Positions 17,396 through 27,000 of a stretch of DNA of 64,000 bases are shown in pieces. How positions within the stretch are numbered: position 1 is the stretch's first letter; each line of letters opens with the position of its first letter. Made by a program: the position numbers and the translations under genes. Origin of the DNA: Roseibium sp. GTDB lineage: Bacteria; Pseudomonadota; Alphaproteobacteria; Rhizobiales; Stappiaceae. The DNA is taken from the NCBI GenBank assembly GCA_017643925.1, contig JAEPML010000004.1, positions 186,001-250,000 of the forward strand, in the 5' to 3' direction. The notes below the pieces were generated by a model. The model saw only the letters and a program-made list of their open reading frames with translations, searched no databases and had not been told where the DNA came from.

Positions 17396-18514
17396 ATGTC
17401 CAAAAAGGGCATCATGATCTGCGGTCACGGCAGCCGCGCAAAGTCAGCCGAAGAAGAATTTGCACTGCTGGCGAAGGGCGTGCGTCAGCGTTATCCCGGC
17501 GTTCCCGTCGAATACGGCTTTCTGGAATATTCAGCTCCGAATATTCACATGGGGCTCAATGCACTCAGGGACGCTGGTGTCACCGAGATCGTCGCCGTTC
17601 CAGGCATGCTGTTCGCGGCAACCCACGCCAAGAACGACATTCCCTCGGTCTTGACCACCTATCAGGAAAAGAATGACGGCCTGACGGTTCACTACGGCCG
17701 TGAACTCGGCCTGCATCCGAAGATGATTGCGGCCTTCGAGGCCCGTATCCTGGAAGCACTTGGCGTCGACCACGTCCATGACGGCGACCTTTACGACACG
17801 ATGCTGGTCGTCGTCGGTCGCGGCACGTCGGACACGCTCGCCAACGCGGAAGCCGCTCGACTGACCCGCATTGTCGCCGAGAATCTCGGCTTTGGCTGGT
17901 CGGAGACCGTCTACTCGGGTGTCACCTATCCCTCGGTTGGCCGCGGCCTCGAGATGGCGCTGAAACTCGGCTACAAGAAGATCGTTGTAGCCCCCTATTT
18001 CCTCTTCTCCGGCAAGCTGATCGACCGGATCTACAACTATGTCGACTTTGTCGCCAAGACGGCACCGGACGTTACCTTCTACAAGGCCCACTACCTCGCC
18101 GACCAGGATCACGTCATCGACACGTTCATCGAGCGCATCGAGGAAGCCGGCGCCGGAACCATCGTCGAGACCCAGGACCTGATGGCGTCCTTCAAGGAGC
18201 GTCTGGCGAAAGGTGAAGTGGAAGTGCACCACCATCACGCCGAGTTCCGTGACCCGGAAGACGACGAAGCCGGTGAAGATCACGATCATGACCATTCGCA
18301 CGGTCACGGCCATGGGCACCACCATCATCATGGACACTCTCATGGGCACGATCACCACCATGGTCACAGCCACGGCGTCTACAAGCACATCGGCCATCCG
18401 AACGGCCCGCGCACCATGATCGATCAGGGCGTCTGCTGCTGCTTCATGAGCCAGTTCCCGCAGGAAGTCATTGACGAGGAACGTGCACTTCGGGAACAGG
18501 CAAAGTCCGCGTAG
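17396..18514 (+). CDS. cbiX: CbiX-type sirohydrochlorin cobaltochelatase with His-rich tail
   Basis: This 372-aa protein of the CbiX family inserts cobalt into sirohydrochlorin in early cobalamin synthesis. It has two tandem chelatase lobes: IMICGHGSRAKSAEEEF at the start, and VVVGRGTSD at about residues 137-145. A histidine/aspartate-rich stretch follows (about residues 277-327, many HGH and DHDH units), then a CCC triplet near residue 346. The tail is a likely metal store or [Fe-S] site, as in long alphaproteobacterial CbiX proteins. The ATG at 17396 is preceded by AGGAAGA. No cobalamin riboswitch motif was recognised upstream. Confidence 0.9.
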   Translation: MSKKGIMICGHGSRAKSAEEEFALLAKGVRQRYPGVPVEYGFLEYSAPNIHMGLNALRDAGVTEIVAVPGMLFAATHAKNDIPSVLTTYQEKNDGLTVHYGRELGLHPKMIAAFEARILEALGVDHVHDGDLYDTMLVVVGRGTSDTLANAEAARLTRIVAENLGFGWSETVYSGVTYPSVGRGLEMALKLGYKKIVVAPYFLFSGKLIDRIYNYVDFVAKTAPDVTFYKAHYLADQDHVIDTFIERIEEAGAGTIVETQDLMASFKERLAKGEVEVHHHHAEFRDPEDDEAGEDHDHDHSHGHGHGHHHHHGHSHGHDHHHGHSHGVYKHIGHPNGPRTMIDQGVCCCFMSQFPQEVIDEERALREQAKSA

Positions 18515-18557
18515 TCAACCGCGTCGGACTTGAACCCGAGGCCTCGTCCTCCACCAA

Positions 18558-18719
18558 GGTCATCCCGGGCTTGACCCGGGATCCGTTCCACATCTCCGCA
18601 AACTCCTGCTATCGAAGCGTCCCTGGTGGACCGGCACGCAGAAACCGCAAGCGCTCTGGAAACAAGTGGATCCCCGATCAAGTCGGGGATGACGCACAGG
18701 GCATATCGCCACTTCGGGC
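18558..18719. repeat. 162-bp palindromic repeat, copy 1
   Basis: This is the first of two head-to-tail copies. The unit holds imperfect terminal inverted repeats: left GTCATCCCGGGCTTGACC..GGATCC (from 18559) and right GGATCCCCGATCAAG..GGGATGAC (to 18693), each also self-complementary. It resembles dispersed palindromic elements seen between genes of many Alphaproteobacteria. No transposase is present. Confidence 0.85.
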
Positions 18720-18881
18720 GGTCATCCCGGGCTTGACCCGGGATCCGTTCCACATCTCCGCAAATTCCCGCTGTCGAAGCGTCCCTGGCGGACCGGCGCG
18801 CAGGAACCTCAAGCGTTCTGGAAGCGAGTGGATCCCCGATCACGTCGGGGATGACGCACAGGGCATATCGCCACTTCGGGC
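18720..18881. repeat. 162-bp palindromic repeat, copy 2
   Basis: This is a second copy directly adjoining the first, with scattered substitutions but no length change. It carries the same paired hairpins at 18721-18746 and 18830-18855. The copies fill the gap between the converging cbiX and secreted-protein genes and could act as terminators for both. Confidence 0.85.
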
Positions 18882-18911
18882 GGTCAAGTCTTTGAAGCCA
18901 GTCTGGACCAG

Positions 18912-19508
18912 CTATTCCGGCATCGGCAAGGTCAGACCGGGGGCCTGTTCGATGTCCTGGGTGGTCACCATTTCGAAGTTCGGTGCCTTGGTGTCGTAAA
19001 CGGCCTTGACGATGAAACCATCGCTGCGCCGGACCCAGTAGGTGTACCGGTTTTCGGTCACCATGCCCTGGCTCACGGTGATATCCGCTGCCACGACATC
19101 GACCGTCTCGCCATCAAGTTCTTCTTCGCTGCAGGCGGTGTTGCGCACCGTTGCCGCATTTGCCTCCTTGTCAGCGCGAGCCTTGTCCGCGTTCTGAGCG
19201 GTCTCCATGTCCCGGATCTTCTCCCAGGTCTTGCCCTCGTCGGCAGACTGGTAAAGGGCGTTGTTGTAACCCAGTACCCAAGGACCGGCGGGCGATGTCG
19301 GCACAGTCATGTAGTGATCCTGGCTCAGGTAAAGAAACTCGTTCGTACTGGCCGGGGCGCCCTTGAACGCGACCGTGGAAAGCGACTTTGTAGGTACACC
19401 CTGGTCGAGCTGGAGATAAAGAGCGGTAAAGCGTTCCTGGCATGCGTCGGCATGGGCGGCTTGAACGGTGGCCGCAACCATACCAAGTGCCATCACAATC
19501 GATTTCAT
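18912..19508 (-). CDS. Secreted protein of unknown function
   Basis: This 198-aa protein has a clear signal peptide (about residues 1-20, ending AAHA). The mature part begins DACQERFTALYLQLDQG and contains two further features: SADEGKTWEKIRDME in the middle, and a WVRRSDGFIVKAVYDTKAPNFEMVTT segment near the end, like periplasmic proteins with a beta-sheet ligand fold. Two cysteines may form a disulfide. I do not recognise the family. The ATG at 19508 starts the signal peptide; the longer open frame upstream is not coding-like. Confidence 0.7.
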   Translation of the reverse strand: MKSIVMALGMVAATVQAAHADACQERFTALYLQLDQGVPTKSLSTVAFKGAPASTNEFLYLSQDHYMTVPTSPAGPWVLGYNNALYQSADEGKTWEKIRDMETAQNADKARADKEANAATVRNTACSEEELDGETVDVVAADITVSQGMVTENRYTYWVRRSDGFIVKAVYDTKAPNFEMVTTQDIEQAPGLTLPMPE

Positions 19509-19639
19509 CAAACCCCAGCCTCGCAATTGCATTTGTCGGAATGCACTCATGGAACACTGTTTTCCGGATCGAGGCAATTGGGCTTTCACCGGCCTTGTGC
19601 CGCATGGTCTTTTGCGCCACCAACCGGGTAGGACTTCTG

Positions 19640-20032
19640 TCAGTCGCCCTCCATCCGGCTCAGATGCTCCCCGAAGATCAGCACATTGCCATCGGGGTCC
19701 TTCGTCTCGAACTCCCGCATGTCCCAGGGCTGGTCGGTGATCGCCTCGGTAATGTTGGCCCCGGCCGCCTTCACTTCCTCGTAGTAGGCAGCAACATCTG
19801 CGACAAAGCCATAGGCCACAGAAGCGTGCTTTTCGGGACTGGCCGTCAGGTGCACCACGATCCCGTCCCGCCCGAGAATGGCATAGCGCACCGGCTCGGC
19901 ATCGCTGTCCTTCCATTCAAACTGCGTTTCGAACCGCAGCCTGTCACGATAATAGGCATGCGCGGCAGCAAGGTCCGTTACCCTGAAGACGGGTGCGATA
20001 TGGGAAAGATGTGGTGACTTCGTGTCGGACAT
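19640..20032 (-). CDS. VOC family (glyoxalase/bleomycin resistance-like) protein
   Basis: This 130-aa single-domain protein has the paired beta-alpha-beta-beta-beta modules of the vicinal oxygen chelate fold: APVFRVTDLAAAHAYYRDRL at the start and FETKDPDGNVLIFGEH at the end. The final Glu of IFGEH is a usual metal ligand. The substrate is unknown. GGAGG lies 7 nt before the ATG at 20032, which settles the start. Confidence 0.85.
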   Translation of the reverse strand: MSDTKSPHLSHIAPVFRVTDLAAAHAYYRDRLRFETQFEWKDSDAEPVRYAILGRDGIVVHLTASPEKHASVAYGFVADVAAYYEEVKAAGANITEAITDQPWDMREFETKDPDGNVLIFGEHLSRMEGD

Positions 20033-20095
20033 CAGCAATCCTCCGGGTAGACCTCGAGTTGAGCCTGCCGAACTTTCGCCCCGGAAGCAAATAAC

Positions 20096-20117
20096 AAAAC
20101 GGGCCCCGAAGGGCCCG
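20096..20117 (-). terminator. Terminator of acnA
   Basis: CGGGCCC and GGGCCCG enclose a CGAA loop. On the minus strand the stem is followed by TTTTGTTATTTG. It begins about 30 bp past the acnA stop. Confidence 0.9.
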
Positions 20118-20148
20118 CTTCAAGTCTCGTCTGATACAGACCTGCAGA

Positions 20149-22824
20149 TCAGCTCGTCACAAGGTTCCGGAGCACATATTGCAGAATGCCGCCGGCCTTG
20201 ATGTATTCCAGCTCGTCTTCGGTATCGACACGGCAGAGGCACTCGATGGTCTTGGTCGTGCCATCGGCATAGGTCACATCCACGTTCATCATCTGGCGCG
20301 GCTTGATATCCGCAATGCCCTTGATGGTCACGCGTTCCGTGCCCTGGATGCCATGGGACTGCCAGCTTTCGCCTTCCTTGAAGGTGAGCGGAATGACACC
20401 CATGCCCACGAGGTTGGACCGGTGGATACGTTCGAAGGACTGCGCAATCACGGCACGCACGCCAAGAAGCTTGGTGCCTTTCGCAGCCCAGTCACGCGAT
20501 GACCCGGTGCCGTATTCCTTGCCGGCAAAGACGACCAGGGGCGTACCGGCCTCCTTGTATTCCATGCAGGCGTCGTAGATCCACTCCTGCTTGCCGTTCT
20601 TCATGGTGTAGCCGCCTTCAACACCCGGGACCATCTGGTTCTTGATCCGGATATTGGCGAATGTGCCGCGCATCATGACTTCATGATTGCCCCGGCGTGC
20701 CCCGTAGGAATTGAAGTCCTTGCGAGCGACCTGGTGCGAGCTCAGATACTGACCCGCCGGGCTGTCGGCCTTGATGTTGCCGGCAGGGGAGATGTGGTCG
20801 GTGGTGATGGAATCCAGGAAGAGCCCCATGACCGCCGCATCATTGATGTCCTCAAGCGGCTTCGGCTCCATCGTCATGCCTTCGAAGTAGGGCGGGTTCT
20901 GGACATAGGTCGAGGAGACCGGCCAGCCGTAGGTCATGCCGCCTTCCACCTTGATCGACTGCCAGTGCGCATCCCCCTTGAAGACGTCGCCATAGCGCTC
21001 GCGGAACATCTCCTCGTTGATCGACGAGCGGATCAGATCCGTGATCTCTTCCGTGGTCGGCCAGATATCCTTCAGGTAGACGGGGTTGCCGTCTTGGTCA
21101 TCGCCGAGAGAGTCCTCGGTGATGTTGACATTCAGGTTTCCGGCAATTGCATAGGCAACGACGAGCGGGGGCGACGCCAGATAGTTGGCGCGTACATCCG
21201 GGTTCACGCGACCTTCGAAGTTACGGTTGCCGGAAAGCACCGAACAGGCAATCAGGTCGTTGTCGTTGATCGCGGCGGAGATTGCCGGATCGAGCGGACC
21301 GGAGTTGCCGATACAGGTGGTGCAGCCGTAGCCGGCCAGCGTAAAGCCGAGCGCGTCGAGATCGTCCTGCACACCCGCCTTTTCCAGATAGTCGGTCACA
21401 ACCTGGGAACCGGGAGCGAGCGAGGTTTTCACCCATGGCTTGACAGTGAGACCGCGCTTCAGGGCGTTGCGGGCCACAAGGCCGGCACCAATCAGCACCG
21501 ACGGGTTGGACGTGTTCGTGCAGGACGTGATTGCCGCGATGACGACGTCACCGTTGCCCAGATCATGTTCCTTGCCGTCCACTGCAACGCGCTTGGACAG
21601 CTCGTCCGCCTTCTTGAACTCATCCGCCATTGTTCTGGCAAAGCCGGACGCTGCATCCGACAGGTTGATCCGGTCCTGCGGACGTTTAGGGCCGGAGATT
21701 GCCGGAACGACGGTGGAGATGTCGAGTTCCAGCGTGTCGGTGAACTCGGGCTCCTCGCCGCCGGACCGGAACATGCCCTGGGCCCTGGAATATTCTTCGA
21801 CAAGCGCAACGCGATCCTTGTCGCGGCCCGTGGCCTCCAGATATTTCAGGGTCTCGTTGTCGACCGGGAAGAAGCCGCAGGTCGCACCATATTCCGGCGC
21901 CATGTTGGCAATCGTGGCTGCATCTTCCAGTGACAGGTTGTCGAGACCCGGACCATAGAATTCAACGAACTTGCCGACGACGCCCTTCTGGCGGAGCATT
22001 TCAACAACGCGCAGAACAAGGTCGGTCGCGGTGATGCCGTCATTCAGCTCGCCGGTCAGTTTGAAACCGATGACATCCGGGATCAGCATGGAGATCGGCT
22101 GGCCAAGCATGGCGGCTTCAGCCTCGATGCCGCCGACGCCCCAGCCAAGGACGGCCAGGCCGTTGACCATGGTGGTGTGGGAATCCGTACCGACCAGCGT
22201 GTCGGGATAGGCAATCGTTTCGCCGTTATCCTCTTTCGTCCAGACCGTCTGGGCGAGATATTCCAGGTTCACCTGGTGACAGATACCCGTTCCCGGAGGC
22301 ACGGCGCGGAAATTGTCGAAGGCCGACTGGCCCCAGCGCAGGAACTCGTAACGTTCCTGGTTGCGTTCATATTCCAGCTCGACGTTTTTCTTGAACGCAT
22401 CCTGCGTTCCGAAGAAGTCGATCATGACCGAATGGTCGATCACGAGATCGACGGGCACCTGCGGATTGACCTTGACCGGATCACCACCAAGCTTCACGGC
22501 GGCATCGCGCATGGCGGCCAGATCAACGACCGCCGGAACACCGGTGAAGTCCTGCATCAGGACGCGCGCAGGCCGATAGGCGATTTCGTGGGTCGACGTG
22601 CGGGTTTTCAGCCATTCGGCGCAGGCAACGATATCGTCCTTGGTGACGGACCGGCCGTCTTCGAAGCGCAAAAGATTTTCAAGAACCACTTTCAAGGAAA
22701 ACGGCAGCCTGGAAACACCCTCAAGGCCGTTCTTCTCTGCTTCCGGAATGGAAAAATAGGTGTAGGTCTTGCCGCCGGCAGTCAGCGTTTTCTTACACTT
22801 GAAACTGTCTAGGGACTGGGTCAC
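20149..22824 (-). CDS. acnA: Aconitate hydratase A
   Basis: This 891-aa TCA-cycle enzyme isomerises citrate and isocitrate through a [4Fe-4S] cluster. Cluster cysteines lie in [12 protein letters not shown] and in [14 protein letters not shown]; the C-terminal swivel domain has [14 protein letters not shown], with the active-site Ser/Arg. The length is normal for AcnA. The GTG at 22824 follows GAGGAGA by 9 nt and begins [13 protein letters not shown]. It is divergent from acnB, so this strain carries both aconitase classes side by side. Confidence 0.97.
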   Translation of the reverse strand: MTQSLDSFKCKKTLTAGGKTYTYFSIPEAEKNGLEGVSRLPFSLKVVLENLLRFEDGRSVTKDDIVACAEWLKTRTSTHEIAYRPARVLMQDFTGVPAVVDLAAMRDAAVKLGGDPVKVNPQVPVDLVIDHSVMIDFFGTQDAFKKNVELEYERNQERYEFLRWGQSAFDNFRAVPPGTGICHQVNLEYLAQTVWTKEDNGETIAYPDTLVGTDSHTTMVNGLAVLGWGVGGIEAEAAMLGQPISMLIPDVIGFKLTGELNDGITATDLVLRVVEMLRQKGVVGKFVEFYGPGLDNLSLEDAATIANMAPEYGATCGFFPVDNETLKYLEATGRDKDRVALVEEYSRAQGMFRSGGEEPEFTDTLELDISTVVPAISGPKRPQDRINLSDAASGFARTMADEFKKADELSKRVAVDGKEHDLGNGDVVIAAITSCTNTSNPSVLIGAGLVARNALKRGLTVKPWVKTSLAPGSQVVTDYLEKAGVQDDLDALGFTLAGYGCTTCIGNSGPLDPAISAAINDNDLIACSVLSGNRNFEGRVNPDVRANYLASPPLVVAYAIAGNLNVNITEDSLGDDQDGNPVYLKDIWPTTEEITDLIRSSINEEMFRERYGDVFKGDAHWQSIKVEGGMTYGWPVSSTYVQNPPYFEGMTMEPKPLEDINDAAVMGLFLDSITTDHISPAGNIKADSPAGQYLSSHQVARKDFNSYGARRGNHEVMMRGTFANIRIKNQMVPGVEGGYTMKNGKQEWIYDACMEYKEAGTPLVVFAGKEYGTGSSRDWAAKGTKLLGVRAVIAQSFERIHRSNLVGMGVIPLTFKEGESWQSHGIQGTERVTIKGIADIKPRQMMNVDVTYADGTTKTIECLCRVDTEDELEYIKAGGILQYVLRNLVTS

Positions 22825-23278
22825 GTCGTGCGATCTCCTCAATTGTCCTTGGCACCGGCCCATACCCGACCCGGCACCTGATAAAATCTCCCGATGTCCC
22901 GGACGAAACGCAAATCCGCTTCCAGGCCGGTCCATCTAACGCAGACTTCGATTGAGAGCCTCTCCCTCGTTCGATGCCGCATTCCAACACGCCGCCGCCA
23001 TGGCAGTCCTGGGCAGAATCCACCAGAGATGACGCTGCGGGCATTGTGGTATTATGTGAGTACTCCCGGCGCTTTGAAAAGTGGCGGCTTGCCAATTTTG
23101 TCATCCCGCCGCGTTCAGGCGCCGCAAGGAGCAAATTTCCTTCACACAAAGTCAGGAAAAAGATTGCATACTATTGTATACTGAATTAAGACCGCCCTCA
23201 GCAAGCTTGTCACGGCGCGCCAGATAAACGGTATTCCGGGGATAAAGCTCCATCGAACTCAAGGACGCCGGGATCATC
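22825..23278. other. acnA/acnB divergent intergenic region
   Basis: There is no gene in these 454 bp. The part next to acnB holds AT-rich promoter sequence with repeated TTGTATACTGA-like words and a near-consensus -10 TATACT at 23177-23182. The rest shows no recognisable structure, and the short frames look like chance. Confidence 0.5.
23164..23184 (+). promoter_or_regulatory. Candidate FadR/GntR-type operator upstream of acnB
   Basis: Two 10-bp-spaced words occur in tandem: TTGCATACT (23164) and TTGTATACTGA (23174-23184). The second fits the FadR-subfamily consensus t.GTm-kACy.a, and it overlaps the likely -10 element TATACT. An identical 11-bp word recurs at 23285-23295. Confidence 0.45.
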
Positions 23279-26071
23279 ATGACCTTGTATACTGATTATC
23301 TGAACGAGATCGAAACACGCAAAGGCCAGGGCCTGCATCCAAAGCCCATCGACGACGGCGCACTTGTGGGCGAACTCATCGCACAAATCAAGGACGCTTC
23401 GAACGAGCATCGCGAAGATTCCCTCAAGTACTTCATCTACAACACGCTGCCCGGCACGACGAGCGCTGCGGGCGTCAAGGCGAAGTTCCTGAAAGAGATC
23501 ATCCTCGGCGACGCAATCGTTCCGGAGATTTCCGCTTCGTTTGCGTTCGAACTCCTGTCCCACATGAAAGGCGGCCCTTCCGTCGAGGTTCTTCTGGACC
23601 TGGCCCTCGGAGAGGACGAAGCCACCGCCCGTCAGGCAGCAGAAGTGCTGAAAACGCAGGTTTTCCTGTATGACGCCGACACGGACCGCCTCAAGGCAGC
23701 CCTTGATGCAGGCAACGCCATCGCGAAGGACATTCTGGAAAGCTATTCCAATGCAGAGTTCTTCACCAAGCTTCCGGCTGTAGACGAGGAAATCAAGGTT
23801 GTGACCTATGTCGCCGCAGAAGGCGACATTTCAACCGACCTGCTGTCTCCGGGCAACCAGGCCCACTCCCGGTCCGACCGCGAGCTGCACGGCAAATGCA
23901 TGATTTCCGAGCGTGCACAGAAGGAAATCGAGGCCCTGAAGCTCCAGCATCCGGACAAGCGCGTCATGCTGATTGCGGAAAAGGGCACGATGGGCGTGGG
24001 CTCATCCCGCATGTCCGGTGTCAACAACGTGGCCCTGTGGACCGGCAAGCAGGCCAGCCCCTATGTCCCGTTCGTCAACATCGCCCCTGTGGTTGCCGGC
24101 ACCAACGGCATCTCCCCGATCTTCCTGACGACAGTCGGCGTGACCGGCGGCATCGGCATTGACCTGAAGAACTGGGTCAAGAAGCTGGGCCCGGACGGCA
24201 AGCCGATCCTGAACAATGACGGCAACCCGGTTCTTGAGGAAAAATACTCCGTCGAGACCGGCACGGTCCTGACGATCAACACCAGCAAGAAGAAACTCTA
24301 CAACGACGACGGCAGCGAAGAACTCGTCGACCTGGATGCGTCCTTCACGCCGCAAAAGGTCGAGTTCATGAAGGCAGGTGGCTCCTACGCCATCGTCTTC
24401 GGCAAGAAACTGCAGAGCTTCGCCTGCGAGGCGCTCGGCATTGAAATGAAGTCCGCCTTTGCTCCGTCCAAGGAAATCTCCCACGAAGGCCAGGGCCTGA
24501 CTGCCGTTGAAAAGATCTTCAACGCCAACGCACTCGGCGTGACACCGGGCAAGGTTCTCCATGCCGGCTCCGACGTCCGGGTCAAGGTGAACATCGTCGG
24601 GTCCCAGGACACGACCGGCCTGATGACGTCCCAGGAACTGGAAGCCATGGCCGCAACGGTTCTGTCGCCGAAGGTCGATGGCGCTTACCAGTCCGGCTGC
24701 CACACGGCATCTGTCTGGGACCTGAAGGCACAGGCCAACACGCCGCGCCTGATGGCGTTCATGCACAAGTTCGGACTGATCACGGCGCGTGATCCGAAAG
24801 GTGTCTACCATTCGATGACGGACGTCATTCACAAGGTGCTGAACGACATCACCGTGGACGACTGGGCGATCATCATCGGTGGCGACTCCCACACGCGTAT
24901 GTCCAAGGGCGTCGCCTTCGGTGCCGACTCCGGCACCGTTGCACTCGCGCTTGCGACCGGTGAAGCCAGCATGCCAATCCCGGAATCGGTCAAGGTCACC
25001 TTCAAGGGCCAGATGGCAGACCACATGGATTTCCGTGACGTGGTCCACGCCACCCAGGCACAGATGCTCAAGCAGTTCGGTGACAACGTCTTCCAGGGCC
25101 GGATCATCGAGGTTCACATCGGCACCCTGCTGGCCGACCAGGCCTTCACCTTCACCGACTGGACAGCCGAGATGAAGGCCAAGGCATCGATCTGTATCTC
25201 TGAAGATGCAACACTGATCGAGTCGCTCGAAATCGCCAAGAACCGCATCCAGGTGATGATCGACAAGGGCATGGACAACGACGCCCAGATGCTCCAGGGC
25301 CTGATCGACATTGCCGAGAAGCGCATCGCGGAAATCAAGTCCGGTGAAAAGCCGGCACTGGCTCCGGACGACAACGCCGAGTATTTCGCCGAAGTTGTTG
25401 TCGATCTCGAAGAGATCAACGAGCCGATGATCGCCGACCCGGACGTGAACAACGCCGATGTGTCCAAGCGTTACACCCACGACACCATTCGTCCGATTTC
25501 CTACTACGGTGCGGAAAAGAAGGTCGACCTGGGCTTCGTCGGGTCCTGCATGGTGCACAAGGGCGATGTGAAAATCGTCGCACAGATGCTGCGTAACCTT
25601 GAGAAGGAACACGGCAAGGTCGAGTTCAAGGCACCGCTCGTCGTTGCGGCACCGACCTACAACATCATCGATGAACTCAAGGAAGAGGGGGACTGGGCTG
25701 TCCTTCAGAAATATTCCGGGTTCGAGTTCGATGATGCTGCACCGAAAAAGGACGCTCGCGTCGAATACGAGAACATCCTGTATCTCGAACGTCCGGGCTG
25801 TAACCTGTGCATGGGCAACCAGGAAAAAGCCGCCAAGGGCGACACGGTTCTGGCCACGTCCACGCGCCTCTTCAAGGGACGCGTCGTGGAAGACTCCGCG
25901 GACAAGAAGGGCGAAAGCCTGCTCGCATCGACACCGGTTGTCGTGCTCTCCGCAATCCTGGGCCGGACACCTGACATCGAGGAATACCGCTCGGCTGTCG
26001 ATGGCATCGACCTGACCAAGTTTGCCCCGCCGCTGCAAAAGCCGCTCGATACCCTGTCCGCTCACTACTAA
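23279..26071 (+). CDS. acnB: Aconitate hydratase B / 2-methylisocitrate dehydratase
   Basis: This 930-aa class B aconitase has an N-terminal HEAT-like domain (about residues 1-160), then the swivel domain with GTMGVGSSRMSGVNN, and a C-terminal catalytic domain with QSGCHTASVWDLKA and the cluster-binding GCNLCMGNQEKAA. It works in the TCA cycle and can act in the 2-methylcitrate cycle. The ATG at 23279 begins MTLYTDYLNEIETRKGQGL as in relatives. A second TTGTATACTGA lies within its first codons. A strong hairpin follows the stop. Confidence 0.96.
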   Translation: MTLYTDYLNEIETRKGQGLHPKPIDDGALVGELIAQIKDASNEHREDSLKYFIYNTLPGTTSAAGVKAKFLKEIILGDAIVPEISASFAFELLSHMKGGPSVEVLLDLALGEDEATARQAAEVLKTQVFLYDADTDRLKAALDAGNAIAKDILESYSNAEFFTKLPAVDEEIKVVTYVAAEGDISTDLLSPGNQAHSRSDRELHGKCMISERAQKEIEALKLQHPDKRVMLIAEKGTMGVGSSRMSGVNNVALWTGKQASPYVPFVNIAPVVAGTNGISPIFLTTVGVTGGIGIDLKNWVKKLGPDGKPILNNDGNPVLEEKYSVETGTVLTINTSKKKLYNDDGSEELVDLDASFTPQKVEFMKAGGSYAIVFGKKLQSFACEALGIEMKSAFAPSKEISHEGQGLTAVEKIFNANALGVTPGKVLHAGSDVRVKVNIVGSQDTTGLMTSQELEAMAATVLSPKVDGAYQSGCHTASVWDLKAQANTPRLMAFMHKFGLITARDPKGVYHSMTDVIHKVLNDITVDDWAIIIGGDSHTRMSKGVAFGADSGTVALALATGEASMPIPESVKVTFKGQMADHMDFRDVVHATQAQMLKQFGDNVFQGRIIEVHIGTLLADQAFTFTDWTAEMKAKASICISEDATLIESLEIAKNRIQVMIDKGMDNDAQMLQGLIDIAEKRIAEIKSGEKPALAPDDNAEYFAEVVVDLEEINEPMIADPDVNNADVSKRYTHDTIRPISYYGAEKKVDLGFVGSCMVHKGDVKIVAQMLRNLEKEHGKVEFKAPLVVAAPTYNIIDELKEEGDWAVLQKYSGFEFDDAAPKKDARVEYENILYLERPGCNLCMGNQEKAAKGDTVLATSTRLFKGRVVEDSADKKGESLLASTPVVVLSAILGRTPDIEEYRSAVDGIDLTKFAPPLQKPLDTLSAHY
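23285..23295 (+). promoter_or_regulatory. Second TTGTATACTGA word, inside the start of acnB
   Basis: This is an exact copy of the 11-bp word at 23174-23184, 111 bp downstream, within codons 3-6 of acnB. Paired sites could let a FadR-type dimer loop or block the promoter. It may also be chance, since the coding sequence constrains it. Confidence 0.35.
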
Positions 26072-26077
26072 GAGCAT

Positions 26078-26107
26078 CGGCAGCGGCGGTTACCGCCGCT
26101 GCCGTAC
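26078..26107 (+). terminator. Terminator of acnB
   Basis: Perfect 13-bp arms (26078-26090 and 26092-26104) form a GC-rich hairpin 7 bp after the acnB stop, followed by a short TACCTTT. Confidence 0.75.
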
Positions 26108-26265
26108 CTTTGCCTGTCTCCGCATAAGCGGCTAGCCGGACCGCCGACCCCGCCTTCGACACCCACTGTTCCGGAAAAATTCTCAGACGCTTACCTTCGA
26201 CGACGCAGGACATTGTCGGCCGCTGTCTATTGCGCCGGGCAGGCCTTGCCGTTAAGAAATCGGCT

Positions 26266-27000
26266 ATGTGCCGTTTTTTTCTATTGATATTTTTCAGTAG
26301 CCTATTTGTACCACTTGCCGGAACAAGCGCCCAGGAATCGGAGGGATCTGCAGAAATCCTGCCCGTGACGCCGAGCGAAACCGGCGAGGACTATTTGCGC
26401 GCGATCCGCCTGCGTGGAATCAACCCCGAGGTCACATTCTATTCCCCCTCCGGTCCCGCACCTGAACTCGACACCCGGCAGCAACCCGAAAAACCCGCCG
26501 ATCAGACATCCACAAGCAGCGGGGAAACGTCCCTCGAAGCAAGGTGGATCTTCGGACTGATCGCAGTGACACTGCTCGCGCTGATCCTTTTTCTCTTCAT
26601 CCGCTTCGGCGCCGGGATGTCCATCACCTTCAAGGGGGATGCCAAGAACCCGGACAGCCAGAGGAAGTCGCCAAAGGGTCTGGGTGAAGCTCCGGTCTGG
26701 GCCGAAAGACTTGGCTCGCTCGACGAGATCCTGCGCATGCGCGACCGTCGGCAGGCGCTTGTGCTCCTGGCCCGCAAGGCGCTCACCAGTACCGTCGCAG
26801 CAAATGGCGTCCTGATGCAGCGCAGCTGGACCGCCCGTGACGCGCTTCGCCACATTCCTGAAAAACAGGGCCATCTGGATAGCCTGCGTGCCCTGGTCCT
26901 CTCGAGCGAACGGGTTCAGTTCGGTGGACGAGACGTGTCTGAAGACGAGTTTCGAGCACATGTCGACAGCTGCAAGCCGTTGCTGGCAGGTGCGTCATGA
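26266..27000 (+). CDS. DUF4129-like membrane-anchored protein
   Basis: This 244-aa protein has an N-terminal signal or anchor segment (about residues 3-25), a periplasmic proline-rich part, one transmembrane helix (WIFGLIAVTLLALILFLFI, about residue 100), and a cytosolic domain containing ARKALTSTVAANGVLMQRSWTARD and a late LRALVLSSERVQFGG, typical of DUF4129. This domain often accompanies MoxR-DUF58 loci. The ATG at 26266 puts the signal at the terminus; a TTG at 26230 is an alternative. Its stop overlaps the next start, so it heads the operon. Confidence 0.75.
   Translation: MCRFFLLIFFSSLFVPLAGTSAQESEGSAEILPVTPSETGEDYLRAIRLRGINPEVTFYSPSGPAPELDTRQQPEKPADQTSTSSGETSLEARWIFGLIAVTLLALILFLFIRFGAGMSITFKGDAKNPDSQRKSPKGLGEAPVWAERLGSLDEILRMRDRRQALVLLARKALTSTVAANGVLMQRSWTARDALRHIPEKQGHLDSLRALVLSSERVQFGGRDVSEDEFRAHVDSCKPLLAGAS

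Noticed and set aside
18558..18881. Repeats as a CRISPR array
   Set aside because: There are only two 162-bp copies with no short repeats and unique spacers, and no cas gene.
20683..21933. A 416-codon open frame on the plus strand
   Set aside because: It lies antisense to acnA and is rich in Arg, Gly and Val without any recognisable motif; a shadow of acnA.
24002..26077. A 691-codon open frame on the minus strand
   Set aside because: It is antisense to acnB, which has full family conservation. Long antisense frames are expected in GC-rich genes, and the translation has no family resemblance.
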